Notes under the pieces: model-generated
Seen by the model: the letters and a program-made list of their open reading frames with translations, nothing else
Told to the model about the DNA's origin: nothing
Database searches by the model: none
Made by a program: the position numbers and the translations under genes
From: Polyangiaceae bacterium
GTDB lineage: Bacteria; Myxococcota_A; Polyangia; Polyangiales; Polyangiaceae
Length of the DNA stretch: 52,207 nt
Reading direction: 5' to 3'
NCBI GenBank assembly: GCA_029261965.1
Contig: JAJDAH010000423.1
Span: 1-52,207 of the forward strand
Part shown: positions 32,919 through 42,802 of the stretch, piece by piece
Position numbering within the stretch: position 1 is the first letter of the stretch
Layout of the letters: every line of letters starts with the position of its first letter

Positions 32919-35855
32919 TCATTCGAGCAGCGCCAAGAGCTCGTCGCGGGTGATTTGCGTTGCGCCGGCGGCGCCTCCGAGAGCCGCGTCGGCGAGGTGA
33001 CGTTTGCGTTCCTGAAGGGCGAGGATGCCTTCCTCCACCGTGTCCTTGGCCACCAATCGATAGACCATCACCGGCCGCTCCTGGCCGATGCGGTGAGCGC
33101 GATCCGCCGCTTGTTCTTCGACCGCTGGGTTCCACCACGGATCGAGCAAGAAGACGTGGTCCGCGGCCGTGAGGTTGAGGCCGGTGCCGCCGGCCTTGAG
33201 CGAGACGAGCAGGACGGGGGGACCCGCAGAGTCTTGAAAACCTTCGACGACAGTCTGCCGATCACGAGTCGAGCCGTCGAGGCGCAGAAACGGGATCTCG
33301 GCCCGTTCGAGATGAGGCTCGACGAGGTCCAGAAGCGAAGTCCATTGCGAGAATACGAGCGCTTTGTGGCCGTCGGCGGCGGCGCTCTCGAGCCCGAGCA
33401 ACAAGCGGGACACCTTCGACGAGGTGGTCGCTTGTTGACCAGGCACGAGGGCAGGGTGACAGGCAGCTTGGCGGAGTCGGAGCAAGGCTTCGAGCGCGGC
33501 GAGCATGTTTCCGCCGGACTTGAGCTTCGCGACGACCTCTTTGCGGGTCGCGGCGCGAATCGAATCGTAGATGTTGCGCTCGGTCTCGTCGAGTTCGACG
33601 GTCAAGGTGACGTCGGTCCGGGGCGGAAGCTCCGGAACGACGTCGCGCTTCAGGCGACGGAGCACGAAGGGCTTGATGCGTGCGCGCAGCCGCTCTGCCG
33701 CTTCTTCCGACCCATGAAGAATGGGTTCCGAGTAGCGATTGACGAAGTCCTTGCGCCCCCCGAGCAAACCCGGGTTGGTGAAGTGCAATTGGCTCCAAAG
33801 CTCGTCGAGCCGATTCTCGACCGGCGTACCGCTCAGGCTCGCGCGAAAGTTGCCGTTGAGCCGATACGCCGCCCTGGCGACCTGGCTGTCGGGGTTCTTG
33901 ATCGCTTGGGCTTCGTCCACGACGATCGAATCCCACTTCTTTGCGGCGAGTTCAGCGACGTCGAGTCGCAGCAGGGCATAGGTCGTGAGCGTCACTTCGG
34001 CGTCGTTCAGCGTTCGGCCGGTGCCGTGGTAGATGTTGACGCTCAGCCCGGGGCGGAACTTCTGGATTTCGGATGCCCAGTTGTGGATGACGCTGCGCGG
34101 GCAAATGACGAGCGACCTTTCGCCGAGCACGCAAAGCGTTTGTATGGTCTTTCCGAGACCCATGTCGTCGGCGAGCACGGCACCGAGGCCGGCGCTCTTG
34201 AGAAAGCTGAGCCAGCTCACGCCCTCGACTTGGTACGGCCGCAATGTCGCGTCGAGGTCGTCCGGGAGCGCCGCGTCGGGAATGCCCTCGAAATCGTTGA
34301 GTAGCGGCTCGAGCCGCGCCAAGCTCGGCGGCGGAGGCTGGTCGAGCTCGGCGCACAGCTCGGCGAGCGCGAGCACACCGACGGTCGACACTTCGCCGTC
34401 GTCGCTGCGCGCCGTGAGCAAGTCGGCGACGTGGTGCCCGAAACGCGAAAGCCAGTCGCGCGGCAGCGGTGCCCAACCTCCACCGTCGAGCGGCACGAGG
34501 TCGAGACCCTCTCTCCAGGCGCCTAGCACCGCTTCGGCATTCACGCTTCGAGTCGTCGTGACTCCTTCATCGTCGTCCACGCCGAGATCGAAGCTGATGT
34601 CGAAGCGGTCCCCATCGATGACGAGGCGCGGCACGAGGGGTGTTTCTCCGAAGAATTGCCGGCTCGGCGCGTCCCCCCGGCCCGCCGCCCATGTCTTGAT
34701 CTTGCTCGCAAAGCGCGTCGCCTCGCTGCCGTTCAGCTCGACGCGGCGGCCCGGAACCAAGTTCAACTCGTCTCGCAGCGCCCTCAAGAGCTCCCGTTCT
34801 CGGGCCTCGTCGCGGCGTGGCACGTCGCCGCCGAGCAGGACGAGGTTTCCGTTGTCGATGCGTGCGCGAGCGGGGTCGCCGTAAACGAGGGTCGGAAGCA
34901 CGGTCAGCTGGCGCGCGCCCTGCTTGAGGTCGAACGCGATCCTGGGAGGCTCCCCCTGGCTCTGCTTGGGAAGCCTCGTGCTTTCTATCTCGACGTCGAA
35001 GCGCGCTTCGAACTCCGGGAGCGCTTCGGCCACGAGCTCGCCGAGCTCGGGAGCAGTGAACGCACGACGTAGCGGAAGTCGCTCGAGCTTGCCTCCCGTG
35101 AGCTCGACTTCGCCGAACGCGCAGAGCTTGCCTCCGGCGATCGCTAGCCCCCGGCACACGATCCTCTCGAGATTTGGTGGAGGCTCGATCGAGAGCACGA
35201 CCGCGTCTTCGAAGTCGAATACCCGCACCCGCGGCAGCAGCGGATCTCCGTTCACGCGGAGCTTCAGACCGTCGATGCTCACGGTTTCGCCCGAGATCGC
35301 GGCTAGAATCTTCCCCATTCGATCTTCCAGCACGTCGCCGCGAAGCATGGCCGTCAGTATGCGATCGACGGTGAGGTCGTCGTGACTGGGAGTGAAACCC
35401 TCGACGGCGCCGCCGCGACCTATCTGCCCGGCCATGGACTCCGTCAGCGGTTTCTCGGTGCCGTCGGCGTACACGAGCACGCGGTCGAGCCGAAGCACCC
35501 CGCGATCCAGACGAAACCGATAGTTGAGCTTCGCTTCGACCAGCTCGAGAGACGCGAGATCCCTCCCTTCGAGCTCGGCCTGGTGTAGCGCGATCACCGC
35601 CGCGGTGACGTGCTGGCACGGGTCTTGGCTCGAGTCGCAATCGCACGTCCATTCCTCGTCCTCGGGGTAAACCCCGACAGACGCGGCGATCGCTCGTGCG
35701 GGCTCGCTCACTCGAAGCCAGATTTCGTCGGCGCTCGACGACTCGACGAGCGCTCGACCATCTCTGGCCAGACGCACACCCTTCGACCAGAGCCCCGGGC
35801 GCGCCGCTTCGCGCACGGTGCTGAAGAGCTCATGGGTTCGGCCTCCGGGGGGCAT
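32919..35855 (-). CDS. SWIM zinc-finger SNF2-family helicase
   Basis: 978 residues from the ATG at 35855 (the frame is open to 35906). The N-terminus (about 1-110) carries a SWIM finger, [22 protein letters not shown] (CxC...CxH). A region of some 450 residues of the kind often found in bacterial SNF2 proteins follows. The ATPase engine has motif [11 protein letters not shown], Ia [41 protein letters not shown], then the helicase-C lobe with [42 protein letters not shown] and HRIGQERPV. It translocates on DNA using ATP; a role in repair or transcription is common. Divergent from the secreted protein at 36046. Confidence 0.93.
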   Translation of the reverse strand: MPPGGRTHELFSTVREAARPGLWSKGVRLARDGRALVESSSADEIWLRVSEPARAIAASVGVYPEDEEWTCDCDSSQDPCQHVTAAVIALHQAELEGRDLASLELVEAKLNYRFRLDRGVLRLDRVLVYADGTEKPLTESMAGQIGRGGAVEGFTPSHDDLTVDRILTAMLRGDVLEDRMGKILAAISGETVSIDGLKLRVNGDPLLPRVRVFDFEDAVVLSIEPPPNLERIVCRGLAIAGGKLCAFGEVELTGGKLERLPLRRAFTAPELGELVAEALPEFEARFDVEIESTRLPKQSQGEPPRIAFDLKQGARQLTVLPTLVYGDPARARIDNGNLVLLGGDVPRRDEARERELLRALRDELNLVPGRRVELNGSEATRFASKIKTWAAGRGDAPSRQFFGETPLVPRLVIDGDRFDISFDLGVDDDEGVTTTRSVNAEAVLGAWREGLDLVPLDGGGWAPLPRDWLSRFGHHVADLLTARSDDGEVSTVGVLALAELCAELDQPPPPSLARLEPLLNDFEGIPDAALPDDLDATLRPYQVEGVSWLSFLKSAGLGAVLADDMGLGKTIQTLCVLGERSLVICPRSVIHNWASEIQKFRPGLSVNIYHGTGRTLNDAEVTLTTYALLRLDVAELAAKKWDSIVVDEAQAIKNPDSQVARAAYRLNGNFRASLSGTPVENRLDELWSQLHFTNPGLLGGRKDFVNRYSEPILHGSEEAAERLRARIKPFVLRRLKRDVVPELPPRTDVTLTVELDETERNIYDSIRAATRKEVVAKLKSGGNMLAALEALLRLRQAACHPALVPGQQATTSSKVSRLLLGLESAAADGHKALVFSQWTSLLDLVEPHLERAEIPFLRLDGSTRDRQTVVEGFQDSAGPPVLLVSLKAGGTGLNLTAADHVFLLDPWWNPAVEEQAADRAHRIGQERPVMVYRLVAKDTVEEGILALQERKRHLADAALGGAAGATQITRDELLALLE

Positions 35856-36045
35856 GGAGCCCCGATAGGTAGCACGACCTCGGGATCGGCATGACAGCGC
35901 TGCCATGGATCCGCCGAGTCCGTCGCCCGGGCGGGGCGCGTCCCCCGGGAAAAACTCGCCTCCGGCGCCCGGTACGAAACGTGCTCTCGGGCGCGTCGGA
36001 AGGGGCGTTTGGGCGCGCCAACGCCGGCGGTGGGAAAGGGGAGCG

Positions 36046-37542
36046 ATGCGCGGACGGATCCTTTTTTTGAGTGCGGGGATCGGTCTCTTGCACTCGTGCG
36101 CGGGTTGCGGCGGATGCTGCGACGACGAAGACGATCGCGGTTCGAGTGGCTCCGAAGGATGCTCTTCGGGCTCCGGCTGCTCTCTCGAGTACGAGCCCGG
36201 CGACGGCCTAGCGGGCTTCGGCGGTTTTGGTGGTGCGGCTTTCGGGGGTACGGGCGGAGGGGGCGGCGGCTTGGGTGGTGGGTCTGGTGCTTGCCCCGCG
36301 GCGTTTCACGCCACGAGCGCACCGGTAGACGGGGGGTGTTCGCCGCTGGAGTGCGAGCCGGGATTTGGTGACTGCAACGAAAACGTCGTTCGTGACGGGT
36401 GCGAGACGGATCTGCGTGCCTCGACGTCGCACTGCGGGGCGTGTGGACACGCCTGCTCGGCTCCGACGTGCTTTCTCGGCGCGTGTGGCTTCCCCGAACG
36501 ACTCACGGATTTTCCCACCGCCGAAACCGCCATCGCCGTGGACGGAGATGCGCTCTATTTCGCCGTCGATACGGTGCCCGCAGTGATTGGTGCCGTCGGG
36601 ATCGCAGGCGGCCAAACGTTCATGCTCGCTAGTGGCACGTTTCGGCCGCGCCGGATCGTCGTCGGACCTTCGCGCCTGTTCGTGCACGACGTGGCACGAC
36701 CCGCGATCGTGTCGACGCGTCGGATCGGCGGACCCATCGAGGTGCGCTACCAGTTCGGCTCCACTCTCGAGGCTATCGCCGGTGATGAAACCCATTTGTA
36801 CTGGGCCCGCGGCGAGCTTGGATCGACGATGGCCGACGCCGGTCTGGACGCGGCGCCGTCGGTGGACGCGGCGCCGTCACCGGACGCGTCGTTGTCACCG
36901 GACGCGTCGTTGTCACTGGACGCGGCCACGATGGATGCGGCGCCGCCGACGGATGCGATGTCGATGGACGCACCGTCGACGGATGCGGCCATTTCCGACG
37001 CGAGCCTCGATGCCGCGGACTCCGAAGCGAGCCGACCACCGCCGGTCATCGTCGAGGTTGGCTTGCTCGAGCGAGCGCGCTTCGACGACGCCGAGATCGA
37101 AACGTTGCTCGTCACGCGAGGGCGCCCCCGCGCGTTGAGGGTCGACGGTGACCGACTTTTCTTCGCCACCAGCTCTCCTGGCACGGTCGTGTCGATGCCG
37201 AGTGCCGGTGGCCAAGCGATGGTGCTTTACGAGGGTGACTTCACGCCGACCGCGCTCACCGTCGATTCGAGCTTCGTTTACTGGTCGGCCGGAAACGATG
37301 TGTGGCGCACCCCACGCTCGGGAGGATCCTCCGAGCTTTTGGTGTCGGTCTCCGGACCCATCTTCGACCTCGTCGGTGATTCGAGCGGCCTGTTCTTGTC
37401 GCTCGCGGACCGCGGCGAGGTTTTCGGGGCCGCGGGCCCAGAGCTAGTGCTCGGATCTTATGCGCCGCCAGTCCACGTCGCTGTCGACGCCACGCATCTC
37501 TACTTCGGAACCACCGAATCGATCCTGCGTTCGAGGCGTTGA
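36046..37542 (+). CDS. Secreted Cys-rich, Asp-repeat, beta-propeller-like protein
   Basis: 498 residues from ATG 36046, which has GGGGAG just upstream. The N-terminus ([20 protein letters not shown]) looks like a lipoprotein signal. It is followed by an acidic Ser/Gly/Cys stretch, a Gly-rich linker and a Cys module ([34 protein letters not shown]) typical of myxobacterial surface proteins. The rest shows repeated strands with [48 protein letters not shown] and [15 protein letters not shown], as in a beta-propeller. An Asp/Ala/Ser-rich insert of about 58 residues interrupts it. Ligand unknown. Confidence 0.8.
   Translation: MRGRILFLSAGIGLLHSCAGCGGCCDDEDDRGSSGSEGCSSGSGCSLEYEPGDGLAGFGGFGGAAFGGTGGGGGGLGGGSGACPAAFHATSAPVDGGCSPLECEPGFGDCNENVVRDGCETDLRASTSHCGACGHACSAPTCFLGACGFPERLTDFPTAETAIAVDGDALYFAVDTVPAVIGAVGIAGGQTFMLASGTFRPRRIVVGPSRLFVHDVARPAIVSTRRIGGPIEVRYQFGSTLEAIAGDETHLYWARGELGSTMADAGLDAAPSVDAAPSPDASLSPDASLSLDAATMDAAPPTDAMSMDAPSTDAAISDASLDAADSEASRPPPVIVEVGLLERARFDDAEIETLLVTRGRPRALRVDGDRLFFATSSPGTVVSMPSAGGQAMVLYEGDFTPTALTVDSSFVYWSAGNDVWRTPRSGGSSELLVSVSGPIFDLVGDSSGLFLSLADRGEVFGAAGPELVLGSYAPPVHVAVDATHLYFGTTESILRSRR
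36847..37020 (+). repeat. 18/15-bp tandem repeat encoding an Asp-Ala repeat
   Basis: Four 18-bp units from 36847 to 36918 (two GACGCGGCGCCGTC-type, two GACGCGTCGTTGTC-type) pass into 15- and 18-bp degenerate units up to about 37020. They encode Asp-Ala every five or six residues ([29 protein letters not shown] ...). Lengths are multiples of three, so copy number may vary without a frameshift. Confidence 0.75.
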
Positions 37543-37547
37543 TGGGC

Positions 37548-38903
37548 TCAGCGCAAGCCGTGGCGTCGCATCAGTTTGTAGAAATAGACCCGCCCTATTC
37601 CGGCGGCTCTCGCGGCTCGGGATACGTTGTCGTCGTGCGCGCGAAGCTGGGCTTCGATGTATCGGCGCTCGAACTCGGCGACGGTTTTGCGACGGGCTTC
37701 GTCGTAGGGCCCCGCGACGTCGAGCTCGAAAGCGCCGGGGCGTGCTCGGGCGCCTTCGGCCAGCGGCAGCTGCTGGTCGAACACCAAACATCGCTCCACG
37801 TAGTTTCGGAGCTCACGAACGTTCCCAGGCCACGCTGATCCCCTGAGGCTCGCAACGAACTCGGGGCTGGTGAGCCTGCGCTTCGCTTCGTCGTCGGCGC
37901 CGAGATTCTGGAGCAAGCGGTCGAGCAACATCGGCAGATCCTCGAGGTGCTCCCGAAGCGGCGGCATGCGGACTTTGACGACGGCCAGGCGGTAGTAGAG
38001 GTCTTCGCGCCACTTGGCTTCGTTGACCTCCGCGCGCAAGTCACGGTTCGTCGCGGCGACGATGCGCACGTCGACGGGGGTCAGCGTATTCGAGCCGACA
38101 CGTTGGATTTTGCGCTGCTCGAGCACGCGCAGCAGCTTGGGCTGTAGCTCGAGCGGGAGCTCGCCGATTTCGTCGAGGAACAGGGTTCCTCCCGACGCAT
38201 CCTCGAACGCGCCGACTCGGCGATCATCGGCGCCGGTGAACGCGCCTCGTTCGTGGCCGAATAATTGGCTCTCGAGCAAGTTCGCCGGGACCGCGCCGCA
38301 ATCGACGACCCCGAGCGCCTTGTCGCGGCGCGGGCTCGCCTGGTGAATGGCCTCGGCAGCGACGTCCTTGCCGGTGCCGGTTTCACCTTCGAGCAGCACT
38401 GTCGAGTCGGTGGCGGACACCCGTTCGAGCAGCGCAAACACCGTCCGCATGGCTTCGGACTCGCCGACGAGGCCGCCGATTTCGCTCTGGTCGCTCATCG
38501 GTAGCGGTCTCGTATCCGCGACGAGCTCGAACCGCAGCGTGACTCGACCGATGCGAATCAAGCTGCCGTTTCGGAGCCAGGCCTCGACGATCGGTGTCCC
38601 GTCGAGCTCCGTGCCGTTTCGGCTTCCGAGATCTCGCAGCCGAATGCCGTCGGAGCCAGCACGGACTTCGCAGTGGAACCTCGAGACCGTGGACTCAGCT
38701 ATGACGACGTCGTTGGACGGCGCCGCACCAATCGACAGGTGGGCTCCGACGGCCTCCCAGGAGGCCGACTCGCGAGCGGCAGAAACGAGGCAGACCCGGA
38801 AGCCTCGAGCTCTCGCTCCGGGATGTTTCACCGAGTCGAGCTCGACCGTGAGCGAGCTTTCGTCGAGATCCGGCGGACCAGGGCGACCGCTCCGGGACGT
38901 CAC
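37548..38903 (-). CDS. FHA-domain sigma-54-dependent transcriptional activator
   Basis: 451 residues, start GTG at 38903. An N-terminal FHA domain (about 45-130: [39 protein letters not shown]) binds phosphothreonine. The AAA+ core has Walker A GETGTGKD, the sigma-54 contact loop GAFTGA, Walker [13 protein letters not shown], sensor region [11 protein letters not shown] and [17 protein letters not shown]. The C-terminal Fis-type helix-turn-helix is [25 protein letters not shown]. It uses ATP to remodel RNA polymerase-sigma-54. No receiver domain is present, so phosphoprotein recognition by FHA is the expected input. It follows the Ser/Thr kinase gene by 39 bases. Confidence 0.94.
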   Translation of the reverse strand: MTSRSGRPGPPDLDESSLTVELDSVKHPGARARGFRVCLVSAARESASWEAVGAHLSIGAAPSNDVVIAESTVSRFHCEVRAGSDGIRLRDLGSRNGTELDGTPIVEAWLRNGSLIRIGRVTLRFELVADTRPLPMSDQSEIGGLVGESEAMRTVFALLERVSATDSTVLLEGETGTGKDVAAEAIHQASPRRDKALGVVDCGAVPANLLESQLFGHERGAFTGADDRRVGAFEDASGGTLFLDEIGELPLELQPKLLRVLEQRKIQRVGSNTLTPVDVRIVAATNRDLRAEVNEAKWREDLYYRLAVVKVRMPPLREHLEDLPMLLDRLLQNLGADDEAKRRLTSPEFVASLRGSAWPGNVRELRNYVERCLVFDQQLPLAEGARARPGAFELDVAGPYDEARRKTVAEFERRYIEAQLRAHDDNVSRAARAAGIGRVYFYKLMRRHGLR

Positions 38904-38942
38904 GCCGACGAAGTTACCACGTCCGGGCGCGGTGGCGTCGGC

Positions 38943-40658
38943 TCAGGTCCGCCGCGGCACGTTTCTGTCGGTACCCCACGGATGCTCTTCGAGGATTTGG
39001 CGACCGGCATCTCGGAACGGACCGTCGAGCTCGCCGCGAGCGGCGTCGTGAAACGCCGACGCAAACGTCGTGGCCGAACGAAACCGGTGCTCTCGGTCCT
39101 TCGCGAGGGCGATCGCGAGCACCAGATCGACGTCCTCGTCGACTTTCGCGAGCTCGGTCGGGCGCGCCGGTTGCACGTACATGACGTTGTAAATCGAGAG
39201 TGTCGCGTCCGAAGCCGTGAACGCGGGTTGACCTGTGAGCGCGCGGTAGGCGATGACACCGAGCGCAAAAATGTCCGAACGGTGGTCGACGGCTTCGCCG
39301 CCGGCTTGCTCTGGGGACATGTAGCTCGGCGTTCCGACCACGGCCCCGCGCTGGGTCATCGTCACCGTTTGCTCGATTTTCGACACGCCGAAATCGAGAA
39401 TCTTCCAGGTCGCGGCCGATTCCTCGCCGGCAAAGAACAGGTTTTGCGGCTTGAGATCACGATGGACAATTTCGGCGCCTTTGGCGACGACGAGGCCGCG
39501 GGCAACTTGCTCGACCAACGTCACGGTTTCGGCCGGGTCTAGCCGGGTCCGGGCGCGCAGTATTTCAGCGAGGTCCTCGCCCTCGAGGAGCTCCATGGCG
39601 AGGTAGGGAGATCCGTCGGGCATCGTGCCGCTGCCGTGCACGCGCACGATGTGCGGCGAGTCGAGCGAGCCGGACACCTCGGACTCTCGCAGGAAGCGCT
39701 GTACCTGGCGCGGCTCCTGCTGCAAGTGCGCGTGCAGGATTTTGAGGGCCACGGGTGGGGAGGACTCGTTCTCCCGCGCGCGATAGACCTCTCCCATTCC
39801 GCCGCGGCCGATGACCTCGCCGGCGACGTATGGGCCGACGTTCGTGCCGGTGAATCGGCCGACTTTGCCGGCGTCGACGACGCGCCCGAAGTCCGCCTGG
39901 GCCTCGACCAAGAGAGCATCGCGCTGGCGGATCTGACGATTCGCCTGTTCGAGACGTTCCATCGCTCGCACGGTGGCGCGCCTGCTCGATCTCGAAACCC
40001 AAAAAGTCACGGCGAGCAACGCCTCGTACACGATGGGAAACGCCAGCAGGGCCCTTGTCGGATCTTTGCCGTAGGGCATCACGGATTCGGTGACCGAGAG
40101 CACGCCGGAGAGCGAGAGCGCTGCCAGCACGACGTAGCCGACCGCGCAGATCGAATAAACGAGCCAGGCCTCCGCACGAGAGCCACCGAGCCCGGCGGAA
40201 AATACGAGCGCAAAAGGTACGGCGACGACCGGCGACAAGGTGCCCACGTGCGCGATCGCCGTCATGCAGAGCGCCGCCATCATGAGGCCCAAAGGAAGCA
40301 TCGTGCGGCGGTCGACTTCCGAGGCGCCGGGGGAAATCGCCGCCAGAACGCCCGCGTAGGCCCCGGTCAGCAGGAGGGCAGAGGTCAGCACCCAGTGCAT
40401 CGTGGACTGGTTGGTACTGGCTTGCAGGGCCGCGGCGACGACTAGCAACAGAAGCGCCACCGGCAGCAATCCCGCGCGGGCGCGGGCGGCCTCCTGCGAC
40501 TGCATGGCGATCGCCGCCATGCTGGGCTCGGTGGCGCCTGTTTGCTTTTGGACGTCGTCGACCGTGGAGTCCGCGCCGCGTTTCCGGGCCAAAGCTCCGT
40601 CGGGGACGGTGAGATCGTCGGCAGCCACCGGGCCCAGCAAGAGTAGCGCCATCGCCAT
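38943..40658 (-). CDS. Polytopic membrane Ser/Thr protein kinase
   Basis: About 571 residues if started at ATG 40658; the frame is open to a GTG at 40796, but the codon use there is unlike the gene, and a TTG at 40592 is another choice. About six transmembrane helices (LLPVALLLLVVAAALQAS through ALLAFPIVYEALLAVTFWV) are followed by a coiled linker (RAMERLEQANRQIRQRDALLVEAQ) and a complete kinase domain: GRGGMGEVYRA, VALKILHAH, HRDLKPQNLF, LDFGVSK, GTPSYMSPEQ and SDIFALGVIAYRALTG. It is the probable upstream partner of the FHA activator. The membrane part, and so the signal it senses, is not of a known type. Confidence 0.9.
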   Translation of the reverse strand: MAMALLLLGPVAADDLTVPDGALARKRGADSTVDDVQKQTGATEPSMAAIAMQSQEAARARAGLLPVALLLLVVAAALQASTNQSTMHWVLTSALLLTGAYAGVLAAISPGASEVDRRTMLPLGLMMAALCMTAIAHVGTLSPVVAVPFALVFSAGLGGSRAEAWLVYSICAVGYVVLAALSLSGVLSVTESVMPYGKDPTRALLAFPIVYEALLAVTFWVSRSSRRATVRAMERLEQANRQIRQRDALLVEAQADFGRVVDAGKVGRFTGTNVGPYVAGEVIGRGGMGEVYRARENESSPPVALKILHAHLQQEPRQVQRFLRESEVSGSLDSPHIVRVHGSGTMPDGSPYLAMELLEGEDLAEILRARTRLDPAETVTLVEQVARGLVVAKGAEIVHRDLKPQNLFFAGEESAATWKILDFGVSKIEQTVTMTQRGAVVGTPSYMSPEQAGGEAVDHRSDIFALGVIAYRALTGQPAFTASDATLSIYNVMYVQPARPTELAKVDEDVDLVLAIALAKDREHRFRSATTFASAFHDAARGELDGPFRDAGRQILEEHPWGTDRNVPRRT

Positions 40659-40796
40659 GCGAGAGGCACAGATTGCGAGTGGCCTGACAGTGAACAGTCC
40701 GGGGGAGAGCTGTAGCCCTGGAGGATACAAGGGGCGCACGAGCGGGCTTTTTTTCCGCGGATCGCGGTCGGCACGCGTGTTGCTCGTGCCGCGCAC
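40659..40796. promoter_or_regulatory. Divergent intergenic region, kinase / SGNH lipoprotein
   Basis: 138 bases between the preferred kinase start (40658) and the SGNH ATG (40797). It must hold both promoters. Its base use is less GC-rich at synonymous positions than neighbouring genes, and an upstream GTG for the kinase abuts the divergent ATG exactly (40796/40797). I see no clear -35/-10 pair. Confidence 0.4.
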
Positions 40797-41924
40797 ATGA
40801 GCCAGTTCTCCCGTTCAGTTTTCCATCGAATGTCGGCCCTGCTTTGCGCGTTGGCGCTCGGCCTCGCGGGGTGTAGCTCGGCCGCGGGGGATCCCGAGCG
40901 ACGCCTCGGGCCGATGCCGGCTGCCGGCAGTGAGGACCCGTGCGCCGCCGTGGCCGACTGCTTCACCCGGTGCGTCTGCAGCGACATCGAGGCGAGCCTG
41001 TGCCAAGACGTTTGCGACGAGTCGCCCGAACCGAACGGTGTGGGTGGCGCGCCGGCCGGGGGAACCGGCGGCGCGGCGGCCAGCGGTGGCGCCGCTAGCG
41101 GGACCGGCGGGGACCCGAGCACCGGCGGCGATGCCGGTACTGGAGGCGCGCCTGGCGCCGGCGGTGACCCTGGGACCGGTGGAGATGTCGGCATGGGCGG
41201 CACCGGTGGTGGTGTCGGGACCGGCGGCGGGGGAACCGTCCCCATGAACCTGCCGAACCTCGGCACCCTCGTCGTGCTCGGCGACTCGATTGGAGACGGC
41301 GGCGGCGTCGGTCCCTACTACTACGACCGGCTCCGCGACTCGCTGTCGGCGCGATACGGGGCGATCCAGTACGTGCACCGCGCCGAGAGCGGGAGCGAAA
41401 CACGCGCTCTACCCGGACAGGTGCAGAGCCTGCCGGCGGCGCTTCCCGGACCGGTCGCCGTCGCGATCACGAGCGGCGGCAACGACATCAAGGAAGACGT
41501 CGTCGAGGTGGCCCTCGGGCAGGACGCGCTGCGCATCGCAGGCATGCGAGGCAATATCGCTCGAGCTCTCGACACGCTTCAGGCCCCCGGGCGTTTCGGT
41601 CCTGGGGTCGAAGTGTTCGTTTTTCAAGCCAACATCTACGACCCGACGGATGGGCAGGGAAATTTCAACAGTTTCAACTGCAACGTTTCGACCCCCGTCG
41701 TCCTACCCACCGACGACATTTTCTTGCGTTGGAACGGCGCCATCGAAGAGGAGATTTCGAATCACGGGGCGACGCTGATCGACCTGCACGGGGTCTTCCG
41801 GCTGCACGGGATGAACTACCCTCCGACTTGGTTTCACTCTGACTGCACCCATCCGAACCCGGTCGGTCACGACCAGCTGCACCGCAACGTGTACTGGCTG
41901 ATCACCGGCGAACAGCTGCCCTGA
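40797..41924 (+). CDS. SGNH/GDSL hydrolase lipoprotein
   Basis: 375 residues. The signal peptide ends in LALGLAGC. A Cys-containing segment (DPCAAVADCFTRCVCSDIEASLCQDVCDE) and a Gly-rich repeat linker (GTGGDPSTGGDAGTGGAPG...) reach to about 150. The hydrolase domain has block I VVLGDSIGDG, the block III Asn in SGGNDI, and the catalytic Asp/His in SDCTHPNPVGHDQL. Such enzymes remove acyl or acetyl groups from glycans or lipids. The ATG at 40797 has no clear ribosome binding site; an ATG at 40830 is in frame. Cell-surface location is expected. Substrate unknown. Confidence 0.88.
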   Translation: MSQFSRSVFHRMSALLCALALGLAGCSSAAGDPERRLGPMPAAGSEDPCAAVADCFTRCVCSDIEASLCQDVCDESPEPNGVGGAPAGGTGGAAASGGAASGTGGDPSTGGDAGTGGAPGAGGDPGTGGDVGMGGTGGGVGTGGGGTVPMNLPNLGTLVVLGDSIGDGGGVGPYYYDRLRDSLSARYGAIQYVHRAESGSETRALPGQVQSLPAALPGPVAVAITSGGNDIKEDVVEVALGQDALRIAGMRGNIARALDTLQAPGRFGPGVEVFVFQANIYDPTDGQGNFNSFNCNVSTPVVLPTDDIFLRWNGAIEEEISNHGATLIDLHGVFRLHGMNYPPTWFHSDCTHPNPVGHDQLHRNVYWLITGEQLP

Positions 41925-41982
41925 CGCGCTCGTTGGCGGTCGGTGTGTCTCGGCCGCGACAGCGAGCGCGGTCTCGCGCATA

Positions 41983-42531
41983 ATGCCCGCCATGAAAATC
42001 CGGGACAGCCTGAGGTTTCTGACGGTTACGTTTTTTGCGGTGTCTCTCGTCTCGCTGGGGTGCGAGGAGAAAAAAGCGCCGGCGAAGACCGAGCCAAGTG
42101 CCGCACCGCAAAAGCCCAAGGTCGAAAAAGGGGGCACGTGCGAGAAAAACGAAGAGTGCGCCGACGGCCTCGGCTGCGCCAAAGACAAGACGTGTGCGAC
42201 CTACAAGACCATCGAGTGTCGTGGGCGCGACCGGTGCAAGTCCGAAGGTAGATGTTCCGGATCGGACAAGGGGTGCGTCGCCGAGACCGACGACGACTGC
42301 AAACGAGCCGAAGTCTGCGAGCTGAAGGGGCGCTGCAGCGCGAAGAAGGGCGCCTGCGTGGCGGCGTCCGAGGAGGATTGTCTGAAGGTCTGCAAGAAGG
42401 ACGGGCGATGCACCTTGAAGGATGACGCCTGCGTCGCCGACAGCGACGACGACTGCAAGAAGTCCGAAGCCTGCACGAGGTTCAAGAAGTGCGTCGCTCG
42501 GCAGGATCAGTGCTTCAAGAAAGACAAGTAG
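41983..42531 (+). CDS. Cys-rich lipoprotein with internal repeats
   Basis: 182 residues (ATG 41983; ATG 41992 equally possible). The signal peptide ends in VSLGC. A Lys/Pro-rich linker leads to a Cys-rich region with about 23 cysteines. From about residue 75, three related units of ~23-27 residues appear (CKSEGRCSGSDKGCVAETDDDC, CELKGRCSAKKGACVAASEEDC, CKKDGRCTLKDDACVADSDDDC), followed by a last Cys-rich end. The repeated Cys spacing and acidic DDDC/EEDC ends suggest a disulphide-rich, possibly metal-binding repeat. Family not recognised. Confidence 0.83.
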   Translation: MPAMKIRDSLRFLTVTFFAVSLVSLGCEEKKAPAKTEPSAAPQKPKVEKGGTCEKNEECADGLGCAKDKTCATYKTIECRGRDRCKSEGRCSGSDKGCVAETDDDCKRAEVCELKGRCSAKKGACVAASEEDCLKVCKKDGRCTLKDDACVADSDDDCKKSEACTRFKKCVARQDQCFKKDK

Positions 42532-42802
42532 GCCGCTCAGCCGGCATCGTGTTGCCGCGGCTCGAGCTCACGGGCAGAACCCGACGAACGGCAAACCGAT
42601 ACGTGACCCCGTTCACCTGACGGCACCGACCGATACGGGATTTTGAAGCCGCTTGATAAGGCCCGAGATATCCAGCGCTTAGCCGAACGGGGCTCGCGAC
42701 TCCGATGACAGGGCGGTTGTGCCACCTGGCACACCTTCACTCGGCGACGTGCAGGAACACGTGCTCTTTGTGGTGGTACGGCAGTTGCGTACGATCAGCC
42801 TC
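42532..42802. other. 271-base intergenic region
   Basis: No gene or RNA structure was found. It contains the inverted repeat at 42718-42733 and several short palindromes, with no T-tract terminator or good promoter hexamers. A TGGCAC at 42727-42732 looks like half of a sigma-54 promoter but lacks the TTGC element at the required spacing. Confidence 0.5.
42718..42733. promoter_or_regulatory. Inverted repeat TGTGCCA-CC-TGGCACA
   Basis: Perfect 7-bp arms around a two-base centre, 70 bases before the ATG of the Gly-rich lipoprotein gene. This is the size and spacing of a dimeric regulator site. No regulator is adjacent, so the protein is unknown. Confidence 0.45.

Noticed and set aside
32859-34304. 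481-residue rightward open frame
   Set aside because: It is antisense to the SNF2 helicase, whose motifs are complete; no independent start signal or domain.
42727-42742. Possible sigma-54 promoter beginning TGGCAC
   Set aside because: The -12 element (TTGC-like) is missing at the required spacing.
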